NCBI RefSeq assembly: GCF_026619435.1
Contig: NZ_JAOVZQ010000001.1
Location: 2,239,501-2,303,500 of the forward strand
DNA: 64,000 nucleotides
Reading direction: 5' to 3'
From: Hoeflea ulvae
GTDB lineage: Bacteria; Pseudomonadota; Alphaproteobacteria; Rhizobiales; Rhizobiaceae
Shown here piece by piece: positions 1 through 9,063 of the stretch. The notes under the pieces were generated by a model that was not told where the DNA came from, did no database searches, and saw nothing but the letters and a program-made list of their open reading frames with translations. The position numbers were made by a program, and so were the translations under genes. Every line of letters begins with the position of its first letter. Positions within the stretch are counted from its first letter, which is position 1.

Positions 1-144
1 CAAATCTCGTATGTAGACGCGACGGCCGGCCTCGATCTAGACATGTACCACCATGGTTTCGAGCCCGTGCGCATGCCCCAATCATCAAAGGTCACGACAG
101 CGGCTCGCACCCCCTCGGGTTATCGCGTGCCGATGGGAGACGGT

Positions 145-546
145 ATGAAGAAGAAAGTGGTCGTCGTAGACGACAACATGTTTGACATTTCCATGCTGCG
201 CCGCGGATTGCGTGCTGCAGGCGCGGATGTCGATCTGATCGAGGTCAGCGACAGCGGTCAGGCCATCAATGTCATCGCCAGCGAGGTTCCCGCGCTGGCC
301 ATCGTCGATCTGAGCATGCCCGAGCCGGACGGTTTTGCGGTGCTGTCGGCGGTCCGTTCCGATGAGCGGATGAATGAGACACGGGTGATGATGCTGTCGG
401 GGTCGACGTCGATGCCCGACCGCGAAAAGGCCGAAGATCTTGGAGTGAACTGGTATCGGGTCAAGCCCGATTCCCTTGACGGCTATCGCGATCTGGGCTC
501 GGAGATCATGGAATTCGTTCACGACCGGGGCTTGGCGCCCGGTTGA
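145..546 (+). CDS. Single-domain response regulator (Rcp1-like receiver)
   Basis: A stand-alone CheY-type receiver of 133 residues with no output domain. The acidic pair D9-D10, the phosphoacceptor D55 (in IVDLSMP), a Ser in the LSGS strand and the Lys of RVKP are all visible. The C-terminal motif YRVKPDSLDGY resembles Rcp1-type partners of phytochrome-like kinases. The ATG at 145 is preferred because a GGGAGA ribosome site lies just upstream and the receiver fold starts there; an in-frame ATG at 43 would add 34 unstructured residues. It converges on the kinase at 569-1681, its likely phosphodonor (inference from position). The first 144 bases hold nothing else recognisable. Confidence 0.85.
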   Translation: MKKKVVVVDDNMFDISMLRRGLRAAGADVDLIEVSDSGQAINVIASEVPALAIVDLSMPEPDGFAVLSAVRSDERMNETRVMMLSGSTSMPDREKAEDLGVNWYRVKPDSLDGYRDLGSEIMEFVHDRGLAPG

Positions 547-568
547 GGCCAAACTGGCACCCAATGGG

Positions 569-1681
569 TCAGGCCTGTTGCGGCGGGACGTCCCATGCGG
601 CGCCGGCCGCGCTGTCGAGCAGCACTGCGTCGATGGTCCAGCAGATTGTCGTGCCGGTGCCGAATTCCGGCTCTGCCATCCACACCCGTCCGCCGCGTGA
701 CATTGCCAGCCGCGCAACGGTTTCCAGCCCGAATCCCCGGTCGTCAGACGGCGGCGACTTCATCAGCTCGATCACATCATTCGGATTGGTAAAGCCCGGT
801 CCATCATCCGACACCCGGATTTCCAGCATCCGCCTGGCCGTCTCCGGTGTCCTGAGCTCGATGAGGACCTTCGAGGATGCGTGCTTGAGCGCGTTGTCGA
901 GAATGTTGCGCAACTCCACCTGGAGGGCGACGGATTCGACGACGATATGCGCGTCCGGATAAGTGACGTCGATCCGTGACAGCGGGTCAAGAATGGCGAC
1001 CAGATCCGAGCAGAGATGCCCGAAATCAACCTGCGTCTTGGTGTCGGTCTCGCCCATGAAGGAGCGGGCGTGCTGCAGCACCTCGTCGAGCTTTTCAAGT
1101 GCTGTGTCTGACACCTGCTTGACCATGGTCAGCAGTTCGAGCTTGCCGTCGCCCATGTCGACGAAGCCGTCCTCGATCAGTTCCGTCACCAGCCGGATCT
1201 GTCGCAACGGCCCGCGCAGATCATGCGCGGCCAGGCCGGTGAACAGGCTGATTTCCTCGCTCAGCCGTTTTGATTCGACCACCGAGTTGAGCGCATGAAA
1301 CTGGCGTTCCTTGTAGGAAGTGATGTTCTCGGCGATGCCGATGACGCCGACCACCACGTCGCGGTCGTCAAATACCGGCGACAGCGTGGTCAGCCACCAG
1401 ATCTCGCCGGTCTCGAAATTGAGCAGTTCCTCGTATTTGTAGGGCGCTCGGCTGTCGACGCATTTGGCGTAATTGGCGGTGATCGTGGCGGCCAGGCGCG
1501 GCGGCAGCACATCACGGACCTTCTGTCCCTTGACCCGTGCGTTGCTCAGGCCGGTCACAGCCATGTGATGCGCGTTGAGCGCGCGGAAGGAGAATTCTCC
1601 GGCGGCGTCGACGTCAATCATGAAAACCGGGAAGCACAGCTGATCCATCATCAGTTCGAATTCGGCCCTGATGTCTGTCAT
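569..1681 (-). CDS. Soluble PAS-domain sensor histidine kinase
   Basis: A 370-residue cytoplasmic kinase with no membrane segment. Residues about 10-125 form a PAS domain. The phosphoacceptor His is H153 in AAHDLRGPLRQ, a variant of the HDLR type common in phytochrome-like kinases. The C-terminal ATPase shows the N box (NILDNALKHA), G1 (SDDGPGF) and G2 (GFGLETVARL). The start ATG at 1681 has only a weak ribosome site. It is divergent from one single-domain response regulator (1940-2299) and convergent with another (145-546), so it probably phosphorylates one or both. The input signal cannot be read from sequence. Confidence 0.88.
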   Translation of the reverse strand: MTDIRAEFELMMDQLCFPVFMIDVDAAGEFSFRALNAHHMAVTGLSNARVKGQKVRDVLPPRLAATITANYAKCVDSRAPYKYEELLNFETGEIWWLTTLSPVFDDRDVVVGVIGIAENITSYKERQFHALNSVVESKRLSEEISLFTGLAAHDLRGPLRQIRLVTELIEDGFVDMGDGKLELLTMVKQVSDTALEKLDEVLQHARSFMGETDTKTQVDFGHLCSDLVAILDPLSRIDVTYPDAHIVVESVALQVELRNILDNALKHASSKVLIELRTPETARRMLEIRVSDDGPGFTNPNDVIELMKSPPSDDRGFGLETVARLAMSRGGRVWMAEPEFGTGTTICWTIDAVLLDSAAGAAWDVPPQQA

Positions 1682-1817
1682 GAATGGTTCAAATGCATAG
1701 GCTGTCTTCCATCGTTTTTCAGTCCTAGATCAGACACTTTCAGAGGCCGAAAAGCGAGGAATTTGATGGTTTGCGAATCGATTTTTTGTGGAGATCGCGA
1801 ATATCACAGTAAACGAA

Positions 1818-1832
1818 ACTATAAATTATAGT
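1818..1832. promoter_or_regulatory. 15-bp AT-rich palindrome between divergent kinase and response regulator
   Basis: ACTATAA-A-TTATAGT is a perfect inverted repeat in an AT-rich patch of the 258-bp divergent region. It could be an operator or the core of a bidirectional promoter, since both strands contain TATAAT-like hexamers. No regulator is assigned. Confidence 0.35.
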
Positions 1833-1939
1833 CCGAAAACTCCCAGTAGGCTGCCTGGTACGGTATGTGCTATCGCCGTAAGGCGCAATGCGCTGCGACA
1901 GGTCGATATACCTTGTCACGTCAAGTGCGGAGGGTTGCG

Positions 1940-2299
1940 ATGCTGAGCATATTGCTGATTGATGACGATCCCTACCAGCACAAGATACTGTCCTGTTTTC
2001 TGCGCAAGAAATACGGTGCCGACGCCGGCTTCACATCGGCGCACGATCTGGACGAGGCCCTGGTCCATCTCGCCAGGCAATCCTTCGAGGTGATCCTGCT
2101 CGACAACAGGTTGCCGCCTTACACGGACTTTACCCAGACGATCGGTGACATCTCCCGGCTGAGCGCGGACAGCAGGATCTATCTGATTTCGGCCGACCGC
2201 GACACAGTCAGCCAGAAACTGTGCAAGTCGCACGGCATCGTCGACATGATCGACAAGTTCGAACTGCGCGATGCCATTGCCGAGGGGCTGCTCGAGTAG
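1940..2299 (+). CDS. Single-domain response regulator
   Basis: A 119-residue receiver-only protein. The acidic triad D8-D9-D10 (LLIDDDP), the phosphoacceptor D55 (ILLDNRLPP) and the Lys in IDKFE are present. The ATG at 1940 is chosen because GGAGGG sits 6-11 bases upstream; a longer reading from 1865 would add 25 residues outside the fold. It is divergent from the PAS kinase at 569-1681. It has no DNA-binding domain, so it should act by protein contact or as a phosphate relay or sink. Confidence 0.85.
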   Translation: MLSILLIDDDPYQHKILSCFLRKKYGADAGFTSAHDLDEALVHLARQSFEVILLDNRLPPYTDFTQTIGDISRLSADSRIYLISADRDTVSQKLCKSHGIVDMIDKFELRDAIAEGLLE

Positions 2300-2360
2300 C
2301 TCAAGCCCTGCTGCCCTGCCGGCCCGGACACGCATTGCTCCTGTCCTGAAATAGAATCCT

Positions 2361-2390
2361 GTTCCGGCGAGAAAACCCGGAACATTTGCC
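2361..2390 (+). terminator. Possible terminator hairpin after the response regulator
   Basis: GTTCCGG and CCGGAAC form a 7-bp GC-rich stem around a 9-base loop, followed by ATTTG. The T-run is poor, so this is a weak call. Confidence 0.3.
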
Positions 2391-2535
2391 GCTCCCATGC
2401 GTTCTGACCGACCCCCTCATGTGAATTGCGGCGGCGGTTTGTGTGCCGTGCCGGGCTGGGATCTGCTAGACCTGACACCACTTCCGCCATGCCTGCCACA
2501 GACGGCCACGACCAACAAACCACTGGATTGACCCC

Positions 2536-3594
2536 ATGCGCCGCTTTGCCTGTCCCAACTGCTCCAACGAAGTGCATTTCCGCAACAGCGAATGCGTCAA
2601 CTGCAATTCGCGCCTGGGCTATGTGCCGGCCTGGGACCAGATGTTCTTCGCCAAACCCGGAGACACGCAGTGGCATGACGGCGCCACGGTCTACAAGGCA
2701 TGCGCCAACCGGCAGGAAATCTTCTGCAACTGGCTGGTCGAGGACGGGGTCGAGGACGAGCACTGCCTGAGCTGCCGCCACACGCTGGTGATCCCTGATC
2801 TGTCATCGCCGGAGAACCGCGATCATTGGGCCTCGCTGGAGGAAGCGAAGCGGCGGCTGTTCTACTCGATCCAGAAATTTGGTCTCGGTGTCGGCGATCT
2901 CGTCAATGCCGGGGACACGGCGCTGCGTTTCGAATTCAAGGCCGACACGCTGGCGCCCGACGGCAAGACCAAGCGGGTGCTGACCGGCCACGAGCACGGC
3001 CTGATCACCATCAATGTCGCCGAGGCCGACGATCCCACCCGCGAGAAATACCGCAAGGCGATGGGCGAGCCCTACCGCACCCTGATCGGGCATTTCCGTC
3101 ATGAGGTCGGGCACTATTACTGGGATCACCTGGTCTGGAACACCGACAAGCTGGAGCCCTACCGGGCGATCTTCGGCGACGAGCGCGAGGATTATGGCGA
3201 AGCGCTCAAGCGGCACTATGAAAACGGCGCACCTGCAGGATGGGAAGCGACCCATGTCAGCTCCTATGCCTGCGCCCATTCCTGGGAGGATTTCGCCGAG
3301 AGCTGGGCGCATTACTTCCACATCGTCGACGGCCTGGAAACGGCCGGCTGGTATGGGCTCGACGGCCATACACCGGATGCCGGCCTCAACCGGACGCCGG
3401 GCGGCTGGTCGGATGCCGGACCCTATGGCGCGGCCGAATTTCGTCCGCTGATGGATGCCTGGGTGCCGCTGACGGTGGCGATGAACGCGATGAACCGCTC
3501 CATCGGCCTGGGGGATTTCTATCCCTTCGTTCTCTCGGACACGATCTTTGCCAAGCTCGAATTCATCCACGGCCTGATCCACGACCGCGCCTGA
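2536..3594 (+). CDS. Zinc-ribbon putative metallopeptidase
   Basis: A 352-residue protein resembling the putative zinc-binding metallopeptidase family. The N-terminus carries two CxxC knuckles (C6/C9 and C20/C23) and further cysteines at 56, 64, 77 and 80, which suit structural zinc. The catalytic motif HEVGH is at 189-193, followed by YYWDHL. Late conserved acidic and aromatic stretches (SWEDFAESWAHYFH) could supply a third ligand. There is no signal peptide or membrane segment, so it is probably cytosolic. The family is widespread but its substrate is unknown. The start ATG has no strong ribosome site; the zinc ribbon beginning at residue 6 supports it. It converges with the kinase at 3601-5943. 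Confidence 0.8.
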   Translation: MRRFACPNCSNEVHFRNSECVNCNSRLGYVPAWDQMFFAKPGDTQWHDGATVYKACANRQEIFCNWLVEDGVEDEHCLSCRHTLVIPDLSSPENRDHWASLEEAKRRLFYSIQKFGLGVGDLVNAGDTALRFEFKADTLAPDGKTKRVLTGHEHGLITINVAEADDPTREKYRKAMGEPYRTLIGHFRHEVGHYYWDHLVWNTDKLEPYRAIFGDEREDYGEALKRHYENGAPAGWEATHVSSYACAHSWEDFAESWAHYFHIVDGLETAGWYGLDGHTPDAGLNRTPGGWSDAGPYGAAEFRPLMDAWVPLTVAMNAMNRSIGLGDFYPFVLSDTIFAKLEFIHGLIHDRA

Positions 3595-3600
3595 GCAGGC

Positions 3601-5943
3601 CTACTCGGCTGCGATCGCGTTTTCCGGACACTCGATCGGCACCCGAACGCTGACGATGGTGCCGACACCTTCGGCCGAGCGAACCTTCATGGCGCCGCCG
3701 TGCAATTCGGCGAGGCTGCGCGAGATGGCAAGTCCCAGGCCGGAGCCGCCGGTGGATTTGGAGAACTGGTTCTGCACCTGTTCGAAGGGCTGACCGATCC
3801 GGCCGAGGATAGCCTTGGGGATGCCGATGCCGGTATCCTCGATGGTCAGGGTCACGGCGCAGGAGGTCTTGCGCGCCCGCACCAGGATCCGGCCGCCGGG
3901 CTCGGTGAACTTGACGGCATTGGACAGCAGGTTGAGCAGGATCTGCTTCATGGCGCGGCGGTCGGCGGTGAGCGACAGGCGCGGCGAAATGCGGTGCTGC
4001 ACCTCGATGCCCTTCTTTTCCGCCTGGATTGCCACCAGCCGCAGGGTTTCCTCGAGCAGCGGCGCCAGATCGACATCTTCCCGGTCGATCTGCATCTGTC
4101 CGGCCTCGATCTTGGCCATGTCCAGAATGTCGTTGATGACGGTCAGCAGATGGATGCCCGAATTGTGGATGTCGTCGGCATATTCGACATATTTGTCCGA
4201 CCCCAGCGGCCCGAACATGCGCGCCTGCAGCACTTCCGAGAAGCCGATAATGGCGTTGAGCGGGGTTCTGAGCTCATGGCTCATATTGGCGAGGAATTCC
4301 GACTTGGCCCGGCTGGCGGCTTCCGCCCGCTCGGTCTCGATCTGGTAGTCGCTGTTGAGCGCTGACAGCTCGGCCGCCTTGCGCTTGAGTTCGGACTGGG
4401 AGGTGGTGAGATCGCCGATGGTGGCCATCAGCCGTTTCTCGCTGTCGCGCAGCCGCTCCTGGTTGCGCTTGAGCGGGGTGATGTCGGTTCCCACCGAAAC
4501 CTGACCGCCGTCGCGGGTCTGGCGTTCATTGATCTGCAGCCAGCGTCCGTCGCCGAGCTGGACTTCATAGGTGTGCGCCAGTCCTTCGGCGCAGGGCACC
4601 GCCAGGCGGCGTTCGACCACCGGACGGGTTGCGGCCTCTTCGACCTTTGCCCGTGGCGTGCCGGGCTCGAGGATGCCGGCAGGCAGGCCGTGGATTTCCT
4701 GGTAATGCTTGTTCCACAGCACCAGCCGGTCGTCGCGGTCCCACAGCACGAAGGCTTCCGAGGTGCTCTCGATGGCGTCGAACAGGCGCTGATCGGCCTC
4801 GACGGTGCGCTGCTGCAGCCGGTGCTGCTCGGTGACGTCCATGGCGATGCCGATCAGGTGGGTCTGCGCGGAGGTCGGATCGACCACCTGGGCCCGTGCC
4901 CGCATCCACAAATAATGGCCGTCGGCATGGCGCATCCGGAACAGGTGATCGACCTGCTTGATGTCGCCACTGGCAACCTTCTGGGCGATTTCATAGAGAT
5001 CGCCATCATCGGGATGAACAAGCTGCGAGGCTTCGCCGAAGGAAATCACGCTGTCGCGTGGCTTGAGCCCGAGGATCTCGTACATCGAGCGCGACCAGTA
5101 GAGCCGCCCGCGCGCCATGTCCCAGTCCCACAACCCGCAGCGTCCGCGCGACAGGGCCATGTCGACGCGCCGGTGGCTTTCCTGGTAGATGCCGTCGGCC
5201 TCGTTGGCGCGGCCGGCCTGGCTGAAATAGGCGTAGAGGATGACCAGCAGGATCGAGGATGTGGCAATGAACAGCGTGACATTGACCGAGACGGACTTGC
5301 GCCAGGCCTCATTGATGGTGGCGATCGGGTTGAGCGCCAGGATGGCGCCTGCCTCGTTCGGCAGCCGCGACATCGCCGCCAGATACTGCTCGCCATCCAG
5401 GTCGATCGTCTGCACGCCGGCACGCTCGCCAAACAGCCACAGCGGCGAGGATTCCGACATCAGCCGCGACGCCGGTGCCCCCACGAGGTGCTGTCCGCCG
5501 GAGGTGGCCGCAAACACGCGGTTCTTGTCGTTGAGAACGAGCAGATAGCGCCCGCCGGTGTCGGGCATCGGGTTGAGCACCCGGTTGAGGCGGGCTTCGG
5601 TGTCCCAGCGCAAGCCCTGCTTGATGGCTTCGGAATCCGCGGCCAGCGTGGCCTTGCCCGCCGCAAGCGACATCGCGGTCATCTGCTGCGCGGTGGCCAG
5701 TGACAGGTCGCGGCCTTCATTGATGTTCATGTAACGGGCGGCTGCGACGACCATCAGAAAGGCGACGATCAGCACGGGAATGAGGCGCTTGAAGAATGGT
5801 TCCGCGCCGATCAGGCGTTCATAGGCCGGCTGAGCAAAAAGCTTCGCGTGACCCGAAAGGCCGGTTTCGATTGCCCGTTTTGCCCCCGCCTTGCGAGCGT
5901 GATTCGACCCTTCGGCCGCAGAAGTATGCTGCGCGTCCGTCAT
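3601..5943 (-). CDS. Membrane PAS sensor histidine kinase (PdhS/DivJ/PleC-like DHp domain)
   Basis: A 780-residue sensor kinase. A membrane segment lies near residues 51-70, then a periplasmic stretch of about 140 residues, then a second segment near 215-235. Two PAS domains follow (about 255-375 and 385-500), then a coiled coil rich in Glu, Arg and Ala. The phosphoacceptor His is in FLANMSHELRTPLNAIIGF, and the ATPase shows NLLSNAVKF, DTGIGIP and GGSGLGLAI. The DHp wording (GFSEVL, then INDILDMAKIEAG) resembles rhizobial kinases of the PdhS/DivJ/PleC group, but without the partner assignment this is inference. No response regulator lies next to it. Its promoter should be in 5944-6218. Confidence 0.87.
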   Translation of the reverse strand: MTDAQHTSAAEGSNHARKAGAKRAIETGLSGHAKLFAQPAYERLIGAEPFFKRLIPVLIVAFLMVVAAARYMNINEGRDLSLATAQQMTAMSLAAGKATLAADSEAIKQGLRWDTEARLNRVLNPMPDTGGRYLLVLNDKNRVFAATSGGQHLVGAPASRLMSESSPLWLFGERAGVQTIDLDGEQYLAAMSRLPNEAGAILALNPIATINEAWRKSVSVNVTLFIATSSILLVILYAYFSQAGRANEADGIYQESHRRVDMALSRGRCGLWDWDMARGRLYWSRSMYEILGLKPRDSVISFGEASQLVHPDDGDLYEIAQKVASGDIKQVDHLFRMRHADGHYLWMRARAQVVDPTSAQTHLIGIAMDVTEQHRLQQRTVEADQRLFDAIESTSEAFVLWDRDDRLVLWNKHYQEIHGLPAGILEPGTPRAKVEEAATRPVVERRLAVPCAEGLAHTYEVQLGDGRWLQINERQTRDGGQVSVGTDITPLKRNQERLRDSEKRLMATIGDLTTSQSELKRKAAELSALNSDYQIETERAEAASRAKSEFLANMSHELRTPLNAIIGFSEVLQARMFGPLGSDKYVEYADDIHNSGIHLLTVINDILDMAKIEAGQMQIDREDVDLAPLLEETLRLVAIQAEKKGIEVQHRISPRLSLTADRRAMKQILLNLLSNAVKFTEPGGRILVRARKTSCAVTLTIEDTGIGIPKAILGRIGQPFEQVQNQFSKSTGGSGLGLAISRSLAELHGGAMKVRSAEGVGTIVSVRVPIECPENAIAAE

Positions 5944-6093
5944 AATGCTTGAAAACCCCGTTAGGATCCGGACTACCGCATCTCCGAATCTACCCTAATG
6001 AATCAAAGGTGATTCGCCTTGTCCAGTGCAAAAAAAGGGATTTGTTAAGGATTTGAATTTGCAACGTTTAATTCAAAATCGATTCCCGCTTTT

Positions 6094-6105
6094 GAAACCG
6101 GTTTC
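6094..6105. promoter_or_regulatory. LacI-family-like palindrome upstream of the PAS kinase
   Basis: GAAACCGGTTTC is a perfect 12-bp palindrome, with AAACCGGTTT at its core as in many LacI/GalR-family operators. It lies about 150 bases upstream of the kinase start and downstream of pepN. No LacI-type regulator is encoded in the window, so this is a candidate only. The rest of this 275-base gap holds no gene I can support. Confidence 0.3.
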
Positions 6106-6218
6106 CAAACCTGCATCCCCAGGCCGCGCAAATCACCGAGCGACGGCCTCCAATGCCGCGCACCAGCCATGCCGATGATCCGGTCTGGTCTGGCGGCGCG
6201 GATCGGTGGCGCGGTGCA

Positions 6219-8861
6219 TCAGCCGTCCAGCATCCGGTCGACAATGTCGCTGACGTCGGGTGACAGATTGGCCGCTTCGCGGATCGACACCAGCGCCAGC
6301 CGCGCCTGTTCCTGCCGTCCCGCTTCCAGCGAACGCCAGGACCGCATCGCCGTCAGCAGCCGGGCGGCCAATTGCGGATTGCGCTTGTCGATGTCGATCA
6401 CCTCGCGCGCCAGCAGCCGATAACCGTCGCCTGAGGCGACGTTGAAGCCGGTCGGATTGCCCGCCGAAAATCCGCCGATGAGCGAGCGCACCCGATTGGG
6501 ATTGCTGCGGTCGAAGTCCGGGCTGTCGAGCAGCTCCTCGACCCGCCGCCAGGTGGTTTTGCCCGGCATCATCGCCTGGATCGCATACCATTTGTCGAGC
6601 GCCAGCGGATCGCCGGAAAACCGGGTCCGGAACGCAGTCAGCGCGTCAGCTGTCTCGGCTGCTGCCGGAAAGCTCTGGGTCAGCACCTGCAGCGCTTGCG
6701 ACAGCACGGTCATGTTGTCGGCAGCGTCGAATGCCGCCATGGCGCGGCCCGGACCGCCATCGGCAATGGCCGCATAGGCCAGTGCCGCGCCGGCAAGGGC
6801 GCGTTTTCCTGCGTCTTCCGCACTCGGACTGTAGGCGCCTTCGGGCGCCGCACCGGCCAGCCGTGCAAACACATCGGCGCCGAAGCGGGCGACTTCCGAC
6901 AGCACGGCGTTGCGCGCGGCATGGATCGAGTCGGGGTCGATATTGGAGCCGATCTCGCGGGCGATGTCGCTTTCCGCCGGCAGGGCCAGCGCCTGGGCGC
7001 GGAAGGCCGGCTCCAGGCTTTCGTCAGACGCGGTGGCCACCAGGATTTCGGCGAGCTTCTGTGCCGAGGGCAGGTTGCGGCCGTCGCGGCACAGTTTCGA
7101 CGCTTCCACCAGATACCGCGTGGCCTGCTCATTCAGCGCCTGCCAGCGCGCCACGCCGTCGCTGTCATGCCGGGCAATATGGGCAAGATCGGCAGCACTT
7201 TGTTCCATGGCAATGGTGACCGGTGCCGAGAAACCGCGATTGATCGAGAGCACCGGGCGCTCCGGCACGCCGGTGAAGGTGAAACTTTGCTTGCGGCGGG
7301 TGAGGTGGAAGACGCCGTTTTCGGCGTCGTTCCCGGAGGGCTGACCGGCGAATTCGCTGCCGTCGGGCAGGATCAGGCCATAGGCCAGCGGTATGTGCAT
7401 CAGCGCCTTGCGCGGCTGACCGGGTGTGGCCGCCAGCGACTGTTCCAGCGTCACCTTGAAGGTGTGTCCGGCCTCGTTCCAGTCGGTCGATACCGAGACC
7501 GACGGGGTGCCCGCCTGGCTGTACCACAGCGCGAACTGCCTGAGATCGCGGCCGCTGGCTTCGGCGAAGCATGCGAGGAAGTCCTCGATCGTGGCGGCGT
7601 CGCCGTCATGGCGTTCGAAATAGAGATCCATGCCCTTGCGGAAATCCTCCGCGCCCAGGATGGTGCGGATCATGCGCACCACCTCGGAGCCTTTTTCATA
7701 CACCGTTGCAGTGTAGAAGTTGTTGATTTCACGATAGGTTTCGGGGCGAACCGGATGCGCCAGCGGGCCTGCATCCTCGGGAAACTGATGCGCTTTCAAC
7801 AGCCGGATCTCGGCGATGCGCTTGACCGGGGCCGAGCGCTGGTCGGCGGAAAATGTGTGGTCGCGATAGACTGTGAGGCCTTCCTTCAAGCAGAGCTGGA
7901 ACCAGTCGCGGCAGGTGATGCGGTTGCCTGTCCAGTTGTGGAAATATTCATGCGCGATGATGGCCTCGATATTGGCATAGTCGGCATCCGTCGCCGTCTC
8001 GGGATCGGCCAGCACATATTTGTCGTTGAAGACATTGAGCCCCTTGTTCTCCATGGCGCCCATGTTGAAATCCGACACCGCGACGATCTGGAAGATGTCG
8101 AGATCATATTCCAGCCCGTAGACCTCCTCGTCCCATTTCATCGAGCGCTTGAGCGCATCCATGGCATAGCCTGCGCGGTTTTCCTTGCCGTGTTCGACAT
8201 AGATCTTCAGCGCCACCTCGCGGCCGCTCATGGTGGTGAAGCTGTCCTCGATCAGGCCGAGATCGCCGCCCACCAGCGCGAACAGATAGGACGGTTTCGG
8301 GTGGGGATCGAACCAGGTGGCGCAATGCCGGCCTTCGTCAAGGCTGCCGCTGCTCACGAGATTGCCATTTGACAGCAGGTATCTGGTTTCGCTTTTGCGG
8401 GCGATGATGGTGACGCTGTAGACGGCCAACACATCCGGGCGATCATAGAAATAGGTGATGCGGCGAAAGCCCTGCGCCTCGCACTGGGTGCAATAGACGC
8501 CATTGGTCCGGTAGAGCCCCATCAGCTGGGTATTGGTCTGCGGCGAAATCACGGTGGTCACGGTGATCTCGAAGGGGACACTGGCCGGCAATTCGCGGAT
8601 GGTCAGTGTGTCGGGCGTGGCCGTGTAAAGCGCCGGATCGATGTCACGGCCGTCAAGCTGCAGGCCCTCGAGCGACAGCTCATCGCCATCAAACACCAGT
8701 TCCGCATCCGCCGCCACGCCGTCGCGGCGCTGCAGGCTGATCCGGGAGACGACCCTGGTCTGCGTCGGGTCTAGCTCGAAGGTGAGGTCGATGCGCTCGA
8801 CCACGAAATCCGTCGGCCTGTAATCCTTGAGCTTGAAAACCTGTCCCGTTTCAGTCCGCAT
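6219..8861 (-). CDS. pepN: Aminopeptidase N (M1 family)
   Basis: An 880-residue zinc aminopeptidase that removes N-terminal residues from peptides in the cytosol. It has the M1 exopeptidase motif GAMENKGLN, the zinc motif HEYFHNWTGNRIT with the downstream Glu in KEGLTV, and the all-helical C-terminal domain expected of the bacterial PepN subclass. Length matches the E. coli-type enzyme (about 870). The ATG at 8861 is preferred; the open frame extends to a TTG at 8891 but that codon has no ribosome site. It is a single gene, divergent from the molybdenum-enzyme gene at 9064. Confidence 0.95.
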   Translation of the reverse strand: MRTETGQVFKLKDYRPTDFVVERIDLTFELDPTQTRVVSRISLQRRDGVAADAELVFDGDELSLEGLQLDGRDIDPALYTATPDTLTIRELPASVPFEITVTTVISPQTNTQLMGLYRTNGVYCTQCEAQGFRRITYFYDRPDVLAVYSVTIIARKSETRYLLSNGNLVSSGSLDEGRHCATWFDPHPKPSYLFALVGGDLGLIEDSFTTMSGREVALKIYVEHGKENRAGYAMDALKRSMKWDEEVYGLEYDLDIFQIVAVSDFNMGAMENKGLNVFNDKYVLADPETATDADYANIEAIIAHEYFHNWTGNRITCRDWFQLCLKEGLTVYRDHTFSADQRSAPVKRIAEIRLLKAHQFPEDAGPLAHPVRPETYREINNFYTATVYEKGSEVVRMIRTILGAEDFRKGMDLYFERHDGDAATIEDFLACFAEASGRDLRQFALWYSQAGTPSVSVSTDWNEAGHTFKVTLEQSLAATPGQPRKALMHIPLAYGLILPDGSEFAGQPSGNDAENGVFHLTRRKQSFTFTGVPERPVLSINRGFSAPVTIAMEQSAADLAHIARHDSDGVARWQALNEQATRYLVEASKLCRDGRNLPSAQKLAEILVATASDESLEPAFRAQALALPAESDIAREIGSNIDPDSIHAARNAVLSEVARFGADVFARLAGAAPEGAYSPSAEDAGKRALAGAALAYAAIADGGPGRAMAAFDAADNMTVLSQALQVLTQSFPAAAETADALTAFRTRFSGDPLALDKWYAIQAMMPGKTTWRRVEELLDSPDFDRSNPNRVRSLIGGFSAGNPTGFNVASGDGYRLLAREVIDIDKRNPQLAARLLTAMRSWRSLEAGRQEQARLALVSIREAANLSPDVSDIVDRMLDG

Positions 8862-9063
8862 GGTGTCTGTGTCCCGCAATTTCACAATCAAGGGCAGGAG
8901 GCTATCACAACTGGTCCTGACATGGGGTTAAGACCGGCGGGGCTGCCCGGGCGCAGCCGTCCGCGACCATGGGCGCGGACTCGACAAATGCGGCATCCGC
9001 GATAACTATGCGGGCAAGAGTCGCATGGGCGGCGAAACCACCAATCCGTCACCGGGAACTGCC

